DNA of 64,000 nucleotides from Flavobacteriaceae bacterium UBA7684 (GTDB lineage: Bacteria; Bacteroidota; Bacteroidia; Flavobacteriales; Flavobacteriaceae): the NCBI GenBank assembly GCA_002482885.1, contig DLGW01000010.1:1-64000 (forward strand), in the 5' to 3' direction. This document shows, one piece after another, positions 22,279 through 31,186 of this stretch. Each line of letters begins with the position of its first letter. Positions within the stretch are counted from its first letter, which is position 1. The notes below the pieces were generated by a model. That model searched no databases. It had not been told where the DNA came from and saw only the letters and a list, made by a program, of their open reading frames with translations. The translations under genes and the position numbers were made by a program.

Positions 22279-24822
22279 CTAAAACTCATCACCACCACCA
22301 CCGCCATTTCCACCGCCTTGAGGTTGTTTTTCTTTTTCGTTTTTCTTTTTGTTGAAACGATAAGTAAAAGATAGGGTGATTTGTCTTTCTCGGAATTGCA
22401 TTTCTCGATAAGAATCCATTACGCCCGATAAATAAGTGTCTTGTAATCTTTTTCGGGAATTAAAAATATCTTGAATATTTAAGGTGATGGTTGCTTTTTC
22501 TTTAAGTACATCTTTGCTTAGGGCTAAGTTTCCACTTAAAACGCCTCGGATATTTCCTTGGGCATTTTTCATAGGCGCGTTGTACGTTCCATTTAATTGA
22601 AAGTCAATTCCTTTGGGAAAGGAAATTCTGGAATTGATTCTGGCAAACCAACTAAAGGCCACATTGTCAAATCGTTGAGTTACGCTTTGTCCTGTTTGTG
22701 AATTGATGTAACTAAAAGAACCATTGGTTTCGTTTCTGAAAAAGTTGTAGTTTCCATTTAGTCTCCACCATTTAAAGGGTGTGTAATTTAGGGTGAATTC
22801 GAATCCGATTTTGTCGGTAAATCCAATATTAACAGGGGTGGTTAAAACCACAGGAGTATTAAAGTCTGCACCGCCTACCACGGTTACATTTCCTTCGGAG
22901 TCTACAATGTCTTTTCCGTCCACTACAGTTGTTACATTCATACCTGATTCTCGTCTAACTACCTGAAAAGAATTGTTAGTGTTGTTGTAATAGGCAGAGG
23001 TATTAAAAGTCAACTTGTTCCATCTTTTTAAATATCCAATATCGTAAACGTTTGAAATGGCAGGATCTAAATCAGGATTTCCTTGAAAAAAATTAATGTT
23101 GCTGGAATATTCCGAAAAAGGATTGATAAAGCGGTCTCTGGGGCGGGTGATTCTTCGGCTATAATTGGCGGAAAAATTACTGGTTGCTGAAAATTCATAA
23201 GTAATAAAAGCACTCGGGAAAAAGTTAACGTACTGCTTTTTATTGAAATCTTGCGTGGTAATTTGATTGATGTCAATATTAGAATGTTCCATGCGTAATC
23301 CACCCAATAAAGATACTTTACTGATTTTAGTACCCAATTGACTGTAAACGGCATTGATTTTTTCTTTGTATTCAAGTTTATTGGTAAAATTCAAATTAGG
23401 AATATATACGCCATTGTTTAAGGAATCAACTTTGTAATCCGTAATTAATTCGCTGTAATCGGCACGGTAACCGACTTCTAATTGATTGCCTTTGCCAAAA
23501 GGTAATACGTAATCGGTTTGAATAAAATGACGGTTTTGGTTTTGATTACTTTTTGTTCTTTCTGTAATGGTTGGGGTAGTGGTAGAGGTTAATGATTTTT
23601 CGGTAATTACCGATTGGGTGTCGTTGTAGTTTTTGGAAACAGAAGCGTCAAAAGTTAATTTATGTCCGTCTTTTTTGAATTTTTGAACAAAATTGGTGGC
23701 GTAAGAAAAATCTTCTCCTTTAGTGTCTTGATTGTTTAATCGATTTCGGATAGAAGTTAATATTTTGTTAGCATCGTAATCATAATAATCTACGTTGTCG
23801 GGCGATAATCCTTTGTTTTCACGGTAGTTAATCACATGTGTCCACGAAGTGTTTTCGGTTAAATACAATTCAATGCCTAAATTCCCATTATAACCATCGG
23901 AACGACGGGTCATTTTTCGTTTTTCGTAAATATAATTTTTAACGGAATTGTCTGGATTTAAATACTTGGTGTCGTTAATAAAATTACCTGGACCATTCCG
24001 CAATCCGTATCCTTGTGTGGTAAATACATTAAACTTTTTGGTTTTGTAACTTAAGTTGGTGGAAACGGTTTGGTTATCCGGAATACCCGCAGTTAATAAA
24101 ACACTGCCGTTTAAGCCCGTGTTTTTTCCTTTTTTAAGTACTATATTAATAATTCCAGCTCCTCCTTCGGCATCGTAACGCGCCGATGGATTGGTGATGA
24201 CTTCAACTTTTTCTACCGAGTCTGCGGGTAAAGATTTTAAAGCATCGTTAATGTTTATGCCCGCTAAGCCCGATGGTTTGCCATCAATTAAAATGCGTAC
24301 GTTTTCGTTTCCTCTTAGGGTTACACTTCCGTCTGCATCTACCGCTACCGATGGCACGTTGTCCAATACATCACTAATGGTTCCTCCTTTAACAATCATA
24401 TCTGCGCCAACGTTATATACTTTTTTATCTAATTTGATTTCAACCGTAGAACGTTCCGCAACTATTTCAACTTCGTTGAGTTGTTGTAAGTCAGGTGCTA
24501 AAAACAGCGTGCCTAAATTCAGGTCTTCTTTGATGTTTTTTCCTTTAATATCAATGCTTTTAAAAGAAATAAACTCTATTTTAATATCGTAGGTTCCTGT
24601 GGGTACTTCTACAGAAAAATCTCCTTTTTCATTAGTGATTCCACCCGTTAAAAAGTCTTTTCTAAGGGTGCTTTTAAAAGTAATCGTGGCGTATTCTAAC
24701 GGAAGTTTGGTATCTTTTTCTATGATTTTTCCAGTTACCAATACTTTTTTAAGGTCGGGTCTGTTTTGAGCATGACTTAAAAAGAATCCCAATAAAAATA
24801 GTATGGTAAAATAATTTCTCAT
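22279..24822 (-). CDS. TonB-dependent receptor-like outer-membrane protein
   Basis: An outer-membrane protein of about 847 residues. The signal peptide is MRNYFTILFLLGFFLSHAQ. A carboxypeptidase-regulatory-like beta domain follows (about 20-110), then a plug domain (about 115-225) with the SVAVDADGSVTLRGNENVRI and DGKPSGLAGIN stretches, then a long barrel of the OMP_b-brl_3 type ending in ITLSFTYRFNKKK. The very C-terminus is an added Gly/Gln tail, GGGNGGGGGDEF. No SusD partner is next to it, so the ligand is unknown. The longer frame begins at TTG 24852, but that TTG is within a -7 promoter box; the ATG at 24822 opens directly into the signal peptide. Confidence 0.9.
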   Translation of the reverse strand: MRNYFTILFLLGFFLSHAQNRPDLKKVLVTGKIIEKDTKLPLEYATITFKSTLRKDFLTGGITNEKGDFSVEVPTGTYDIKIEFISFKSIDIKGKNIKEDLNLGTLFLAPDLQQLNEVEIVAERSTVEIKLDKKVYNVGADMIVKGGTISDVLDNVPSVAVDADGSVTLRGNENVRILIDGKPSGLAGININDALKSLPADSVEKVEVITNPSARYDAEGGAGIINIVLKKGKNTGLNGSVLLTAGIPDNQTVSTNLSYKTKKFNVFTTQGYGLRNGPGNFINDTKYLNPDNSVKNYIYEKRKMTRRSDGYNGNLGIELYLTENTSWTHVINYRENKGLSPDNVDYYDYDANKILTSIRNRLNNQDTKGEDFSYATNFVQKFKKDGHKLTFDASVSKNYNDTQSVITEKSLTSTTTPTITERTKSNQNQNRHFIQTDYVLPFGKGNQLEVGYRADYSELITDYKVDSLNNGVYIPNLNFTNKLEYKEKINAVYSQLGTKISKVSLLGGLRMEHSNIDINQITTQDFNKKQYVNFFPSAFITYEFSATSNFSANYSRRITRPRDRFINPFSEYSSNINFFQGNPDLDPAISNVYDIGYLKRWNKLTFNTSAYYNNTNNSFQVVRRESGMNVTTVVDGKDIVDSEGNVTVVGGADFNTPVVLTTPVNIGFTDKIGFEFTLNYTPFKWWRLNGNYNFFRNETNGSFSYINSQTGQSVTQRFDNVAFSWFARINSRISFPKGIDFQLNGTYNAPMKNAQGNIRGVLSGNLALSKDVLKEKATITLNIQDIFNSRKRLQDTYLSGVMDSYREMQFRERQITLSFTYRFNKKKNEKEKQPQGGGNGGGGGDEF

Positions 24823-24849
24823 AGAATATGAATATAAAAGGTAAAGTTG

Positions 24850-24857
24850 CAAATTTA
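24850..24857 (-). promoter_or_regulatory. Predicted -7 box TAAATTTG for the receptor gene
   Basis: An exact TAnnTTTG match on the minus strand, 27 bases before the chosen ATG. It includes the false TTG start at 24852. Confidence 0.55.
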
Positions 24858-24984
24858 TTGTTATCTGTTGGTGTACCCAAAACCTAGTTGTTAATTAAAT
24901 CCCAAAATAACTTAAGCTAATACCTAACACCCATTACCCAACACCCAAAAAAAGCTTATTTTAGCCATCGAAAAAATCTTCATT

Positions 24985-26427
24985 ATGCAGCCGTTATCAA
25001 TTATCATTTTAATAGTGTGCTATTTTGCACTGCTTATACTAGTGTCTTATTTCACTTCGAGTAAAACCGATGGTAACGATGCTTTTTTTAAAGCGAATAA
25101 AAGTTCGCCTTGGTATTTGGTAGCTTTTGGAATGATTGGCGCTTCGCTTTCGGGTGTGACTTTTATTTCGGTTCCTGGTAAAGTAGAGGCTTCGCAATTT
25201 GTTTATTTTCAGTTGGTGTTAGGTTATATTGTAGGGTATTTTATTATTGGAACAGTATTACTTCCAATGTATTACAGAATGAATCTAACTTCCATTTACA
25301 CCTATTTGGGTGATCGATTTGGACGATTTTCATACAAAACAGGCGCTTGGTTTTTTATCCTTTCCCGAACCGTAGGTTCTAATTTGCGTTTGATGTTGGT
25401 GGCCGACGTGTTGCAAACTCTGGTTTTTGACAAGTTTAATATCCCTTATTGGGTAACGGTTTCGGTAACTATTTTACTTATTTGGGTATATACCTTTAAG
25501 TCAGGAATCAAAACCATCGTTTGGACAGATACGCTACAAACCTTATTTATGTTGCTTTCGGTAGGATTTTGTATTGTTATTGTTTCGCAAGATTTAGGTT
25601 TGAACATTTCTAACATCTCTGGATTTATAGCTGATAGTGATTTTTCAAAAACTTTCTTTTTTGATGATTTTAGTTCACCAGATTATTTTTGGAAACAATT
25701 TTTATCTGGAACTTTTATCGCCATAGTTATGACAGGTTTAGACCAAGACATGATGCAAAAGAATTTAACCTGTCGCAGTATTAAAGACGCCCAAAAAAAC
25801 ATGTTTTGGTTTACCATTGTATTAACTATAGTGAACTTTTCGTTTTTAGTGATGGGATTGTTGTTTACAGAATATGCGGTTAAGCATGGTATAGATGCAC
25901 ATAAAGATCAGCTATTTCCGATTTTAGCCAATGAATATTTGGGAGTAGGTGTGGCGTTCTTTTTTATTTTAGGATTAATTGCGGCAGCTTATTCCAGTGC
26001 CGATAGTGCTTTAACTTCATTAACTACTTCTTTTAGTATAGATATTTTAGAAATCGAAAAAAGATACAAAGTAATCAATCAAGTAAAGATTCGTCAGCGA
26101 GTACATTTGATGTTTGTTTTTGTGTCTATTTTGGTGATTTTAGGCTTCAAATATTTTATTAATGATGCCAGTGTAATCGATAAAGTATTAAAATTTGCAG
26201 GATTTACCTATGGGCCATTATTAGGATTGTATGCATACGGACTATTAACCAAGTGGGAAGTGCATGATAAATTGGTGCCATTTGTAGCCATTTTTGCCGT
26301 AATCAGTTCCATAGTTTTAAACTTAAATAGCGAGGCTTGGTTTGGATTTGCATTCGGATTTGAAATACTATTAGTGAACGGATTGATTACCTTTTTAGGA
26401 TTATTAGCCATTAAAAAGGCGGTTTAA
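24985..26427 (+). CDS. Sodium:solute symporter (SSS family)
   Basis: An inner-membrane Na+-coupled transporter of 480 residues with about thirteen membrane segments. Diagnostic stretches are ANKSSPWYLVAFGMIGASLS near the start, the unwound first core helix GVTFISVPG, and AAAYSSADSALTSLTTSF around residue 335, which includes the sodium-site Ser/Thr residues. It resembles the sialic-acid/glucose branch, but the substrate cannot be assigned. The AEC permease gene begins only 9 bases downstream, so both are probably on one transcript. Confidence 0.9.
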   Translation: MQPLSIIILIVCYFALLILVSYFTSSKTDGNDAFFKANKSSPWYLVAFGMIGASLSGVTFISVPGKVEASQFVYFQLVLGYIVGYFIIGTVLLPMYYRMNLTSIYTYLGDRFGRFSYKTGAWFFILSRTVGSNLRLMLVADVLQTLVFDKFNIPYWVTVSVTILLIWVYTFKSGIKTIVWTDTLQTLFMLLSVGFCIVIVSQDLGLNISNISGFIADSDFSKTFFFDDFSSPDYFWKQFLSGTFIAIVMTGLDQDMMQKNLTCRSIKDAQKNMFWFTIVLTIVNFSFLVMGLLFTEYAVKHGIDAHKDQLFPILANEYLGVGVAFFFILGLIAAAYSSADSALTSLTTSFSIDILEIEKRYKVINQVKIRQRVHLMFVFVSILVILGFKYFINDASVIDKVLKFAGFTYGPLLGLYAYGLLTKWEVHDKLVPFVAIFAVISSIVLNLNSEAWFGFAFGFEILLVNGLITFLGLLAIKKAV

Positions 26428-26436
26428 ACTTTTGTT

Positions 26437-27348
26437 TTGGGAAATATTTTATTGATTTTTTTGTGTTTAGGGATTGGGATGTTGTTTCAAAAAATGGCAA
26501 TTTTCCCTCCGTTAAGTCATAAAATACTCAATCAGTTTGTGATTTATGTTTCCGTTCCTGCCATTGCATTGTATTTTATTCCTGAAATTGTAATTACAAA
26601 ATCACTTTTTTTTCCACTCGGAATTGCTTGGATTGGTTTTGGACTTTCCTATTTATTCTTTAGTATTTTACAACGTTTTTTAGGATGGTCTGATAGTTTA
26701 ACAGGATGCTTGATTTTAACTTCAGGATTAGGAAATACTGCTTTTGTCGGATTTCCGATTGTGGAAGCTTTTTTCAAAGAAGAAGGACTAAAAACTGCCA
26801 TTGTAGTAGACCAACCCGGAAGTTTTGTAGTGCTAACCACTGTAGCAGTTTGGGTAGCTACCATATATTCCAGAAAAACCACTGATTTAAAAACAGTAGG
26901 TAAAAAAATGATATCCTTTCCTCCGTTTATCTTTTTTTTAATCGGCTTGGGTATGAATGTGTTGGGATTCCATTTTTATGATGAAATTAAAGTAGTACTC
27001 GAAAAATTAGCAGGAACAGTAACTCCGTTATCTTTAGTTTCTGTAGGAATGCAATTGCATTTTAGTAGGCAAAGTAAACATTGGGGATTTTTAGGTTTAG
27101 GATTGTTGTTTAAATTACTAATAACGCCGTTGTTTTTTTATGTTTTTTACGTTTTGATTTTAAACGGAAAAGGATTGGAGGTACAAGTATCATTAATACA
27201 ATCTGCCATGCCTCCTATGATTTCTGGAGCTATTTTAGCTTCAATGTATGGGTTAAAACCCAAGTTAAGTAACATGATGGTAGGGGTTGGGATTCCATTA
27301 TCTTTAATTACTCTATTTTTATGGAATTTATTGATTCAAACGATTTAA
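26437..27348 (+). CDS. AEC-family transporter (auxin efflux carrier-like)
   Basis: An inner-membrane permease of 303 residues with about ten membrane segments in two halves. The N-terminus LLIFLCLGIGMLFQKM and the central TSGLGNTAFVGFPIVEAFF are typical of the auxin efflux carrier/malonate permease family. The start is unusual: the family's first helix is only complete if translation begins at TTG 26437, while the first in-frame ATG at 26479 would cut it. An AGGCGG at about 26416 may serve as ribosome site. No -7 box overlaps this TTG. The substrate is unknown; weak organic acids are typical. Confidence 0.85.
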   Translation: MGNILLIFLCLGIGMLFQKMAIFPPLSHKILNQFVIYVSVPAIALYFIPEIVITKSLFFPLGIAWIGFGLSYLFFSILQRFLGWSDSLTGCLILTSGLGNTAFVGFPIVEAFFKEEGLKTAIVVDQPGSFVVLTTVAVWVATIYSRKTTDLKTVGKKMISFPPFIFFLIGLGMNVLGFHFYDEIKVVLEKLAGTVTPLSLVSVGMQLHFSRQSKHWGFLGLGLLFKLLITPLFFYVFYVLILNGKGLEVQVSLIQSAMPPMISGAILASMYGLKPKLSNMMVGVGIPLSLITLFLWNLLIQTI

Positions 27349-27365
27349 GAAAATAAACAAAACAG

Positions 27366-27373
27366 TACTTTTG
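27366..27373 (+). promoter_or_regulatory. Predicted -7 box TACTTTTG
   Basis: An exact TAnnTTTG match 20 bases before the ATG of the FAD-linked oxidase gene. No clear -33 was found. Confidence 0.5.
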
Positions 27374-27393
27374 CGCTTTAAAATATTCCACAT

Positions 27394-28803
27394 ATGAATG
27401 TTCAAATTTTACCACAAACTTTAGAATCTTTAATCGAAATTGTAGGCAAAGATTTCGTTTTTACCGACGAATTTACTCGTAACGAATATGGTCATGACGA
27501 AACCGAAGATTATGTGTTTCCTCCATCAGTAGTGGTAAAACCCACCACACCTAAAGAAGTTTCTGATATCTTACAACTTGCCAGTGAATTGGAAATTCCG
27601 GTAACAGCGATTGGTGCCCGAACAGGATTGAGTGGGGGAGCTTTAAGTATTCATCAAGGGATTGGTCTTTCTATGGAAAGATTTAATAAAATCATTGAAA
27701 TAGACGAAAAAAATTTACAAGTTACTGTTGAACCAGGGGTAATTACGCAAGTGTTGCAAGATGCTGTTTTAGAAAAAGGATTGAGTTATCCGCCCGATCC
27801 AAGCAGTAAAGGGTCGTGTTTTATAGGAGGAAATGTTTCCGAAAATTCCGGAGGTGCTCGTGCCGTAAAATATGGAGTAACTAAAGATTATGTGTTGAAT
27901 TTACAAGTGGTATTGCCTAACGGAGAAATCATTTGGACAGGCGCCAATACCTTAAAAAATTCTACGGGATACAACTTAACCCAATTGATGGTAGGTAGCG
28001 AAGGTACTTTGGGAATCATCACCAAAATCGTATTAAAATTAGTTCCTAAATCCAATCATACGGTGTTAATGTTGGTGCCTTTTTATCAAGCCAATCAAGC
28101 TTGTGAAGCAGTTTCTGCTATTTTTAGAGCGGGAATTGTACCGAGTGCTTTAGAATTTATGGAACGTGATGCGATTGATTGGACCTTAAAATTAGTAGAA
28201 GGGATTAATGTTCAAGTGCAAGATGGGATTCAAGCCCATTTATTAATTGAGGTAGATGGGAATAATCAAGAGGTGTTGTTTTCAGAAGCTGAAAAGATTG
28301 CAGAAGTTGTAGAAGCTTTTCAAATCGACGAAATTTTATTTGCCGATACCGAAGATCAAAAAAATGCCCTTTGGAAGCTGCGCAGAAGTGTAGCCGAAGC
28401 CGTAAAAGCCAATTCTGTTTATAAAGAAGAAGACACCGTTGTACCCCGTTATGAATTACCGACTTTGTTGGCAGGTGTAAAAGCCACAGGCAAAAAATAT
28501 GGATTTCAATCGGTGTGTTACGGACACGCTGGCGATGGTAATTTACACATCAATATTATTAAAGGAGATTTAACGGACGAGCAATGGCAAAACGATGTTC
28601 CTAAAGGAATTCGTGAAATATTTGAACTAACCGTAAGTTTAAAAGGAACGCTTTCGGGTGAACACGGGATTGGTTACGTACAAAAAAACTATATGGATAT
28701 TGCCTTTAACGAAGTGCAATTAAACTTAATGAAAGGTATTAAAAACGTATTCGATCCAAAGGGAATTTTAAATCCTGGGAAGATTTTTCCGGATAGTTTG
28801 TAA
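27394..28803 (+). CDS. FAD-linked oxidase, GlcD / D-lactate dehydrogenase type
   Basis: A flavoprotein of 469 residues that oxidises a 2-hydroxy acid such as glycolate or D-lactate. The FAD-binding PCMH domain (about 35-215) contains VTAIGARTGLSGGAL and the PPDPSSKGSCFIGGNVSENSG-type loop, here starting PPDPSS. The C-terminal cap domain has CYGHAGDGNLHINI, with the metal- and substrate-binding His residues, and SGEHGIGYVQK. It appears as a single polypeptide with no adjoining GlcE/GlcF subunits, so electrons may go directly to quinone. The substrate cannot be fixed from sequence. Confidence 0.9.
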   Translation: MNVQILPQTLESLIEIVGKDFVFTDEFTRNEYGHDETEDYVFPPSVVVKPTTPKEVSDILQLASELEIPVTAIGARTGLSGGALSIHQGIGLSMERFNKIIEIDEKNLQVTVEPGVITQVLQDAVLEKGLSYPPDPSSKGSCFIGGNVSENSGGARAVKYGVTKDYVLNLQVVLPNGEIIWTGANTLKNSTGYNLTQLMVGSEGTLGIITKIVLKLVPKSNHTVLMLVPFYQANQACEAVSAIFRAGIVPSALEFMERDAIDWTLKLVEGINVQVQDGIQAHLLIEVDGNNQEVLFSEAEKIAEVVEAFQIDEILFADTEDQKNALWKLRRSVAEAVKANSVYKEEDTVVPRYELPTLLAGVKATGKKYGFQSVCYGHAGDGNLHINIIKGDLTDEQWQNDVPKGIREIFELTVSLKGTLSGEHGIGYVQKNYMDIAFNEVQLNLMKGIKNVFDPKGILNPGKIFPDSL

Positions 28804-28856
28804 TCAACAAAAACGAATATTAGGACTTTATAAAAAAGATAAACTTAAGTAAAATA

Positions 28857-28891
28857 AAAAATCCGCAGAACCAGTGGCTCTGCGGATTTTT
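28857..28891. terminator. Bidirectional rho-independent terminator
   Basis: ATCCGCAGA (28861-28869) pairs with TCTGCGGAT (28879-28887), with an A-run on the left and a T-run on the right. It sits between the convergent oxidase and YceI genes and can end both. Confidence 0.85.
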
Positions 28892-28909
28892 AATATATTC
28901 AAATAAAAA

Positions 28910-29482
28910 TTAGAATTGTAAGTCTACTACGATATCAAATTCATCATAAATAGCTTTGTCTCCTAAACCAGTAATAAAACTGCTTGAACCATATTTAATA
29001 TCATAAACTGTTCTGTCTACTTTTAAAGCAGCGTGAGCTTTGCTTCCGTAAACTGAAATTTCGAATTTCACAGGAGCAGTTTTTCCTTTAATAGTTAAAT
29101 CAGCAGTTACACTGTAAGAGTTTTTTCCTAAAGCTCCGATTGATTTAAAAACCAATTTAGCAGTTGGAAATTTTTCTACTCCAAAAAAGTCATCTGCTTT
29201 TAAGTGTCCGTCTAATTTGTCTTTGTACTCACCAGTCATATCGGTTGAGTTAATTGTAGTCATGTTAACGGTAAAGTTACCACCTACTAATTTTTCACCA
29301 TTAAAGATTAAAGTACCTTCAGATAAAGCTACAGTACCTTCGTGCGAACCCGTTACTTTGTACCCTTTCCAAGTAGTTTTACTTTTAGCTACGTCTACTT
29401 TTTTACTAACGTTTTGAGCGTTTACAGATAATGAGCCTAAAGCTACAACTAACGCTAATGCAATGGTTTTGATTGTTTTCAT
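28910..29482 (-). CDS. YceI family protein, secreted
   Basis: A periplasmic lipocalin-like protein of 190 residues. A signal peptide covers MKTIKTIALALVVALGSLS up to NA-Q. The mature part has the YceI pattern: VDVAKSKTTWKGYKVTGSHEG, a GGNFTVNMTTINSTDM strand pair, then HLKADDFFGVEKFPTAKLVF and LTIKGKTAPVKF. Family members bind polyisoprenoids or amphiphiles and are often induced by stress. It lies downstream of the nitroreductase and MarR genes on the same strand, a grouping I have seen in other flavobacteria. The 200-base gap to the nitroreductase contains a heptamer array. Confidence 0.93.
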   Translation of the reverse strand: MKTIKTIALALVVALGSLSVNAQNVSKKVDVAKSKTTWKGYKVTGSHEGTVALSEGTLIFNGEKLVGGNFTVNMTTINSTDMTGEYKDKLDGHLKADDFFGVEKFPTAKLVFKSIGALGKNSYSVTADLTIKGKTAPVKFEISVYGSKAHAALKVDRTVYDIKYGSSSFITGLGDKAIYDEFDIVVDLQF

Positions 29483-29617
29483 GTTTATTATGATTTAGAT
29501 TAATGATTACTATTTAATTTAATGGTTTTTAGGTTTTAGGTCTTAGGTTTTTTTACTAGGTTAATGGTTTTGGGACTTTGGTTTTAGGTCTTATGTATTG
29601 GATTTTTTAATTTTGTT

Positions 29618-29698
29618 ACCCAACACCCAACACCCAACACCCAACACCCAACACCCAACACCCAACACCCAACACCCAACACCCAACACCTAACACCT
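29618..29698. repeat. Heptamer tandem array (CCCAACA)n
   Basis: About eleven near-perfect copies of a 7-bp unit, CCCAACA, between the YceI and nitroreductase genes; the last two are CCTAACA-like. The array ends at the nitroreductase stop codon region. A shorter related stretch is at about 24925-24950. It is likely to vary in copy number by slippage. Confidence 0.9.
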
Positions 29699-30326
29699 AG
29701 ATAACTTCAAACAACTCTTCTAACGGTTTTCTTACTTTTTTAAGATGTTGGTTTCCGTCTTCATTTGAACGATATCCTATAGCCGCAACTACACTGGCAT
29801 GAAGGCCTTTTTCGGTTAAGCCTAGAATTTCATTATATTTTGCAGGTTCAAAACCTTCGATGGGTGTGGCGTCAATTTTAAGTTCTGCTGCGGCATTTAA
29901 TAAATTTCCTAAAGCTAAATAGGTTTGTTTAGAGGTCCAAATGGCTTTTTGTTCGCTAGAGAATTTATCAATTGCTCCTTTAATATAGTTTGAAAATCCT
30001 TGTAAGGATTCAGTATTTACATTTCTAACTTTAGCTATGTTTTCTACGTAAGCATCGATTTCTTTTTCCCCTGGATTTACCACATTAACAAAAACAAATA
30101 GGTGAGAAGCATCTACAATTTGTGATTGTCCCCACGAAGCGGGTTGTAATTGTTTTCTAATCTCAGGATTTTCGATAATCAACACTTTAAAAGGTTGTAA
30201 ACCATAAGAAGTAGCTGCTAAGTTTACCGCTTCTTTGATGAATTCTAAATCTTTTTGAGACACTTTTTTAGAGTTGTCGTATTTTTTAGTGGCGTATCGC
30301 CATTTTGCATTTTCTATGAAGTTCAT
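29697..30326 (-). CDS. Nitroreductase-family NAD(P)H-dependent oxidoreductase
   Basis: A cytoplasmic FMN enzyme of 209 residues. The N-terminal KWRYATKKYDNSKKVS is the NfsB/YdjA-like opening with the FMN-contacting Arg. The middle has AATSYGLQPFKVLII and the C-terminus GLHASVVAAIGYRSNEDGN, in which the Arg near the end completes the flavin site. Such enzymes reduce nitro compounds, quinones or flavins. The upstream MarR-type gene on the same strand suggests control by a phenolic or oxidant signal. No exact -7 box was found directly before it, though TGTGTA and TACACA arms lie at about 30408-30426. Confidence 0.9.
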   Translation of the reverse strand: MNFIENAKWRYATKKYDNSKKVSQKDLEFIKEAVNLAATSYGLQPFKVLIIENPEIRKQLQPASWGQSQIVDASHLFVFVNVVNPGEKEIDAYVENIAKVRNVNTESLQGFSNYIKGAIDKFSSEQKAIWTSKQTYLALGNLLNAAAELKIDATPIEGFEPAKYNEILGLTEKGLHASVVAAIGYRSNEDGNQHLKKVRKPLEELFEVI

Positions 30327-30462
30327 ATTTTTTTGATTTTAATTTTTTAAGCCATTAGCCAAAAGGCATTAGGCAAAAGTTATTATTTTTTTCTTTGTTT
30401 TTATTTTGTGTACGATAGATACACACATTAATACTTAAGCCTTAATACTTCATATTTATCAA

Positions 30463-30915
30463 TCACTGCCTAATCCTATCTAAATATTCGTTTAATTGCT
30501 TTAATTCTTGATTCGTAAATACTTCTTGCATCTTGTTTTCAAAGGCTTCTACTTTAGGATCTAATTCTTGTAAAGTGTCTAATCCTTTTTGGGTAATGTT
30601 TACTTCTATTTTTCGGCGATTATCCGGACACACTTGTCTGGAAACCATTTCTTTTAATAACAACTTATCAATCAATCGTGTGGTGTTACTGGTTTTAGCA
30701 ATCATGCGCTCTTGAATGTCGCACATGTTAACCGCATTTCCTTTTTGACCTCTTAATATTCTAAGCACATTAAATTGTTCGCTAGATAAATCATACGGTT
30801 TTAAAATCTCATTAAAACGTTCACCTAAAATGTTTTGGGTATATAAAATGTTTAATACCGTTTTTTTAGGTAAAGCTATTTTATTTTTAGATTTTATGAT
30901 TTCTTCGATTGTCAT
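30463..30915 (-). CDS. MarR-family transcriptional regulator
   Basis: A DNA-binding dimer of 150 residues. The winged-helix core (about 45-110) reads SSEQFNVLRILRGQKGNAVN, then DIQERMIAKTSNTTRLIDKLLLKEMVSRQ and the wing CPDNRRKIEVNITQKG. MarR proteins repress nearby detoxification genes until a phenolic or oxidant ligand releases them. Two TTGTAxxTACAA sites lie right before its start and overlap its -7 box, so it very likely represses itself. The nitroreductase and YceI genes downstream are the probable wider regulon. One Cys lies in the wing (VCPDN), so a redox switch is possible. Confidence 0.92.
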   Translation of the reverse strand: MTIEEIIKSKNKIALPKKTVLNILYTQNILGERFNEILKPYDLSSEQFNVLRILRGQKGNAVNMCDIQERMIAKTSNTTRLIDKLLLKEMVSRQVCPDNRRKIEVNITQKGLDTLQELDPKVEAFENKMQEVFTNQELKQLNEYLDRIRQ

Positions 30916-30917
30916 TC

Positions 30918-30944
30918 TTGTATCTACAATATTTGTATGTACAA
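30918..30944. promoter_or_regulatory. Two tandem MarR-type operators
   Basis: TTGTATCTACAA (30918-30929) and TTGTATGTACAA (30933-30944) are palindromic 12-mers with the same TTGTA/TACAA arms, 15 bases centre to centre. The first begins 3 bases before the marR start codon and the second overlaps the -7 box. Confidence 0.75.
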
Positions 30945-30949
30945 ATGTA
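30942..30949 (-). promoter_or_regulatory. Predicted -7 box TACATTTG for marR
   Basis: An exact TAnnTTTG match on the minus strand that overlaps the distal operator. Transcription would begin inside the operator pair. Confidence 0.6.
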
Positions 30950-31123
30950 TGACTATTTTTTGAATAAAAAAGAATTTTAACATATATTTAATTTTTTTAG
31001 AATTATTGTTTAGAGGAATAAAATTTCAGAGGTAGATTCATTGTTTATTACAATCCAGGGGGTATTGATACGTATTACTTTTCTAAAATTGAATTTTTAT
31101 GATATATCTTTAAAAAATAAAAA

Positions 31124-31143
31124 TTAACATAATGTTATGTTAA
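31124..31143. promoter_or_regulatory. 20-bp inverted repeat, operator candidate
   Basis: TTAACATAA (31124-31132) and TTATGTTAA (31135-31143) are perfect 9-bp arms around TG. The site ends 11 bases before the -7 box at 31155, so it covers the -33 region and would compete with RNA polymerase or help an activator. Confidence 0.6.
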
Positions 31144-31154
31144 CATATTTTTTT

Positions 31155-31162
31155 TATTTTTG
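31155..31162 (+). promoter_or_regulatory. Predicted -7 box TATTTTTG
   Basis: An exact TAnnTTTG match. Its TTG (31160-31162) is the first codon of the longest frame and is better read as promoter; the ATG 24 bases further on is the likely start. Confidence 0.6.
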
Positions 31163-31186
31163 AAACATAACTTAAAAACAACTATT

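Noticed and set aside
30408..30426. TGTGTA/TACACA inverted arms before the nitroreductase gene as a MarR operator
   Set aside because: The arm sequence and 7-base spacing differ from the TTGTAxxTACAA sites, and no -7 box is associated; too weak to list.
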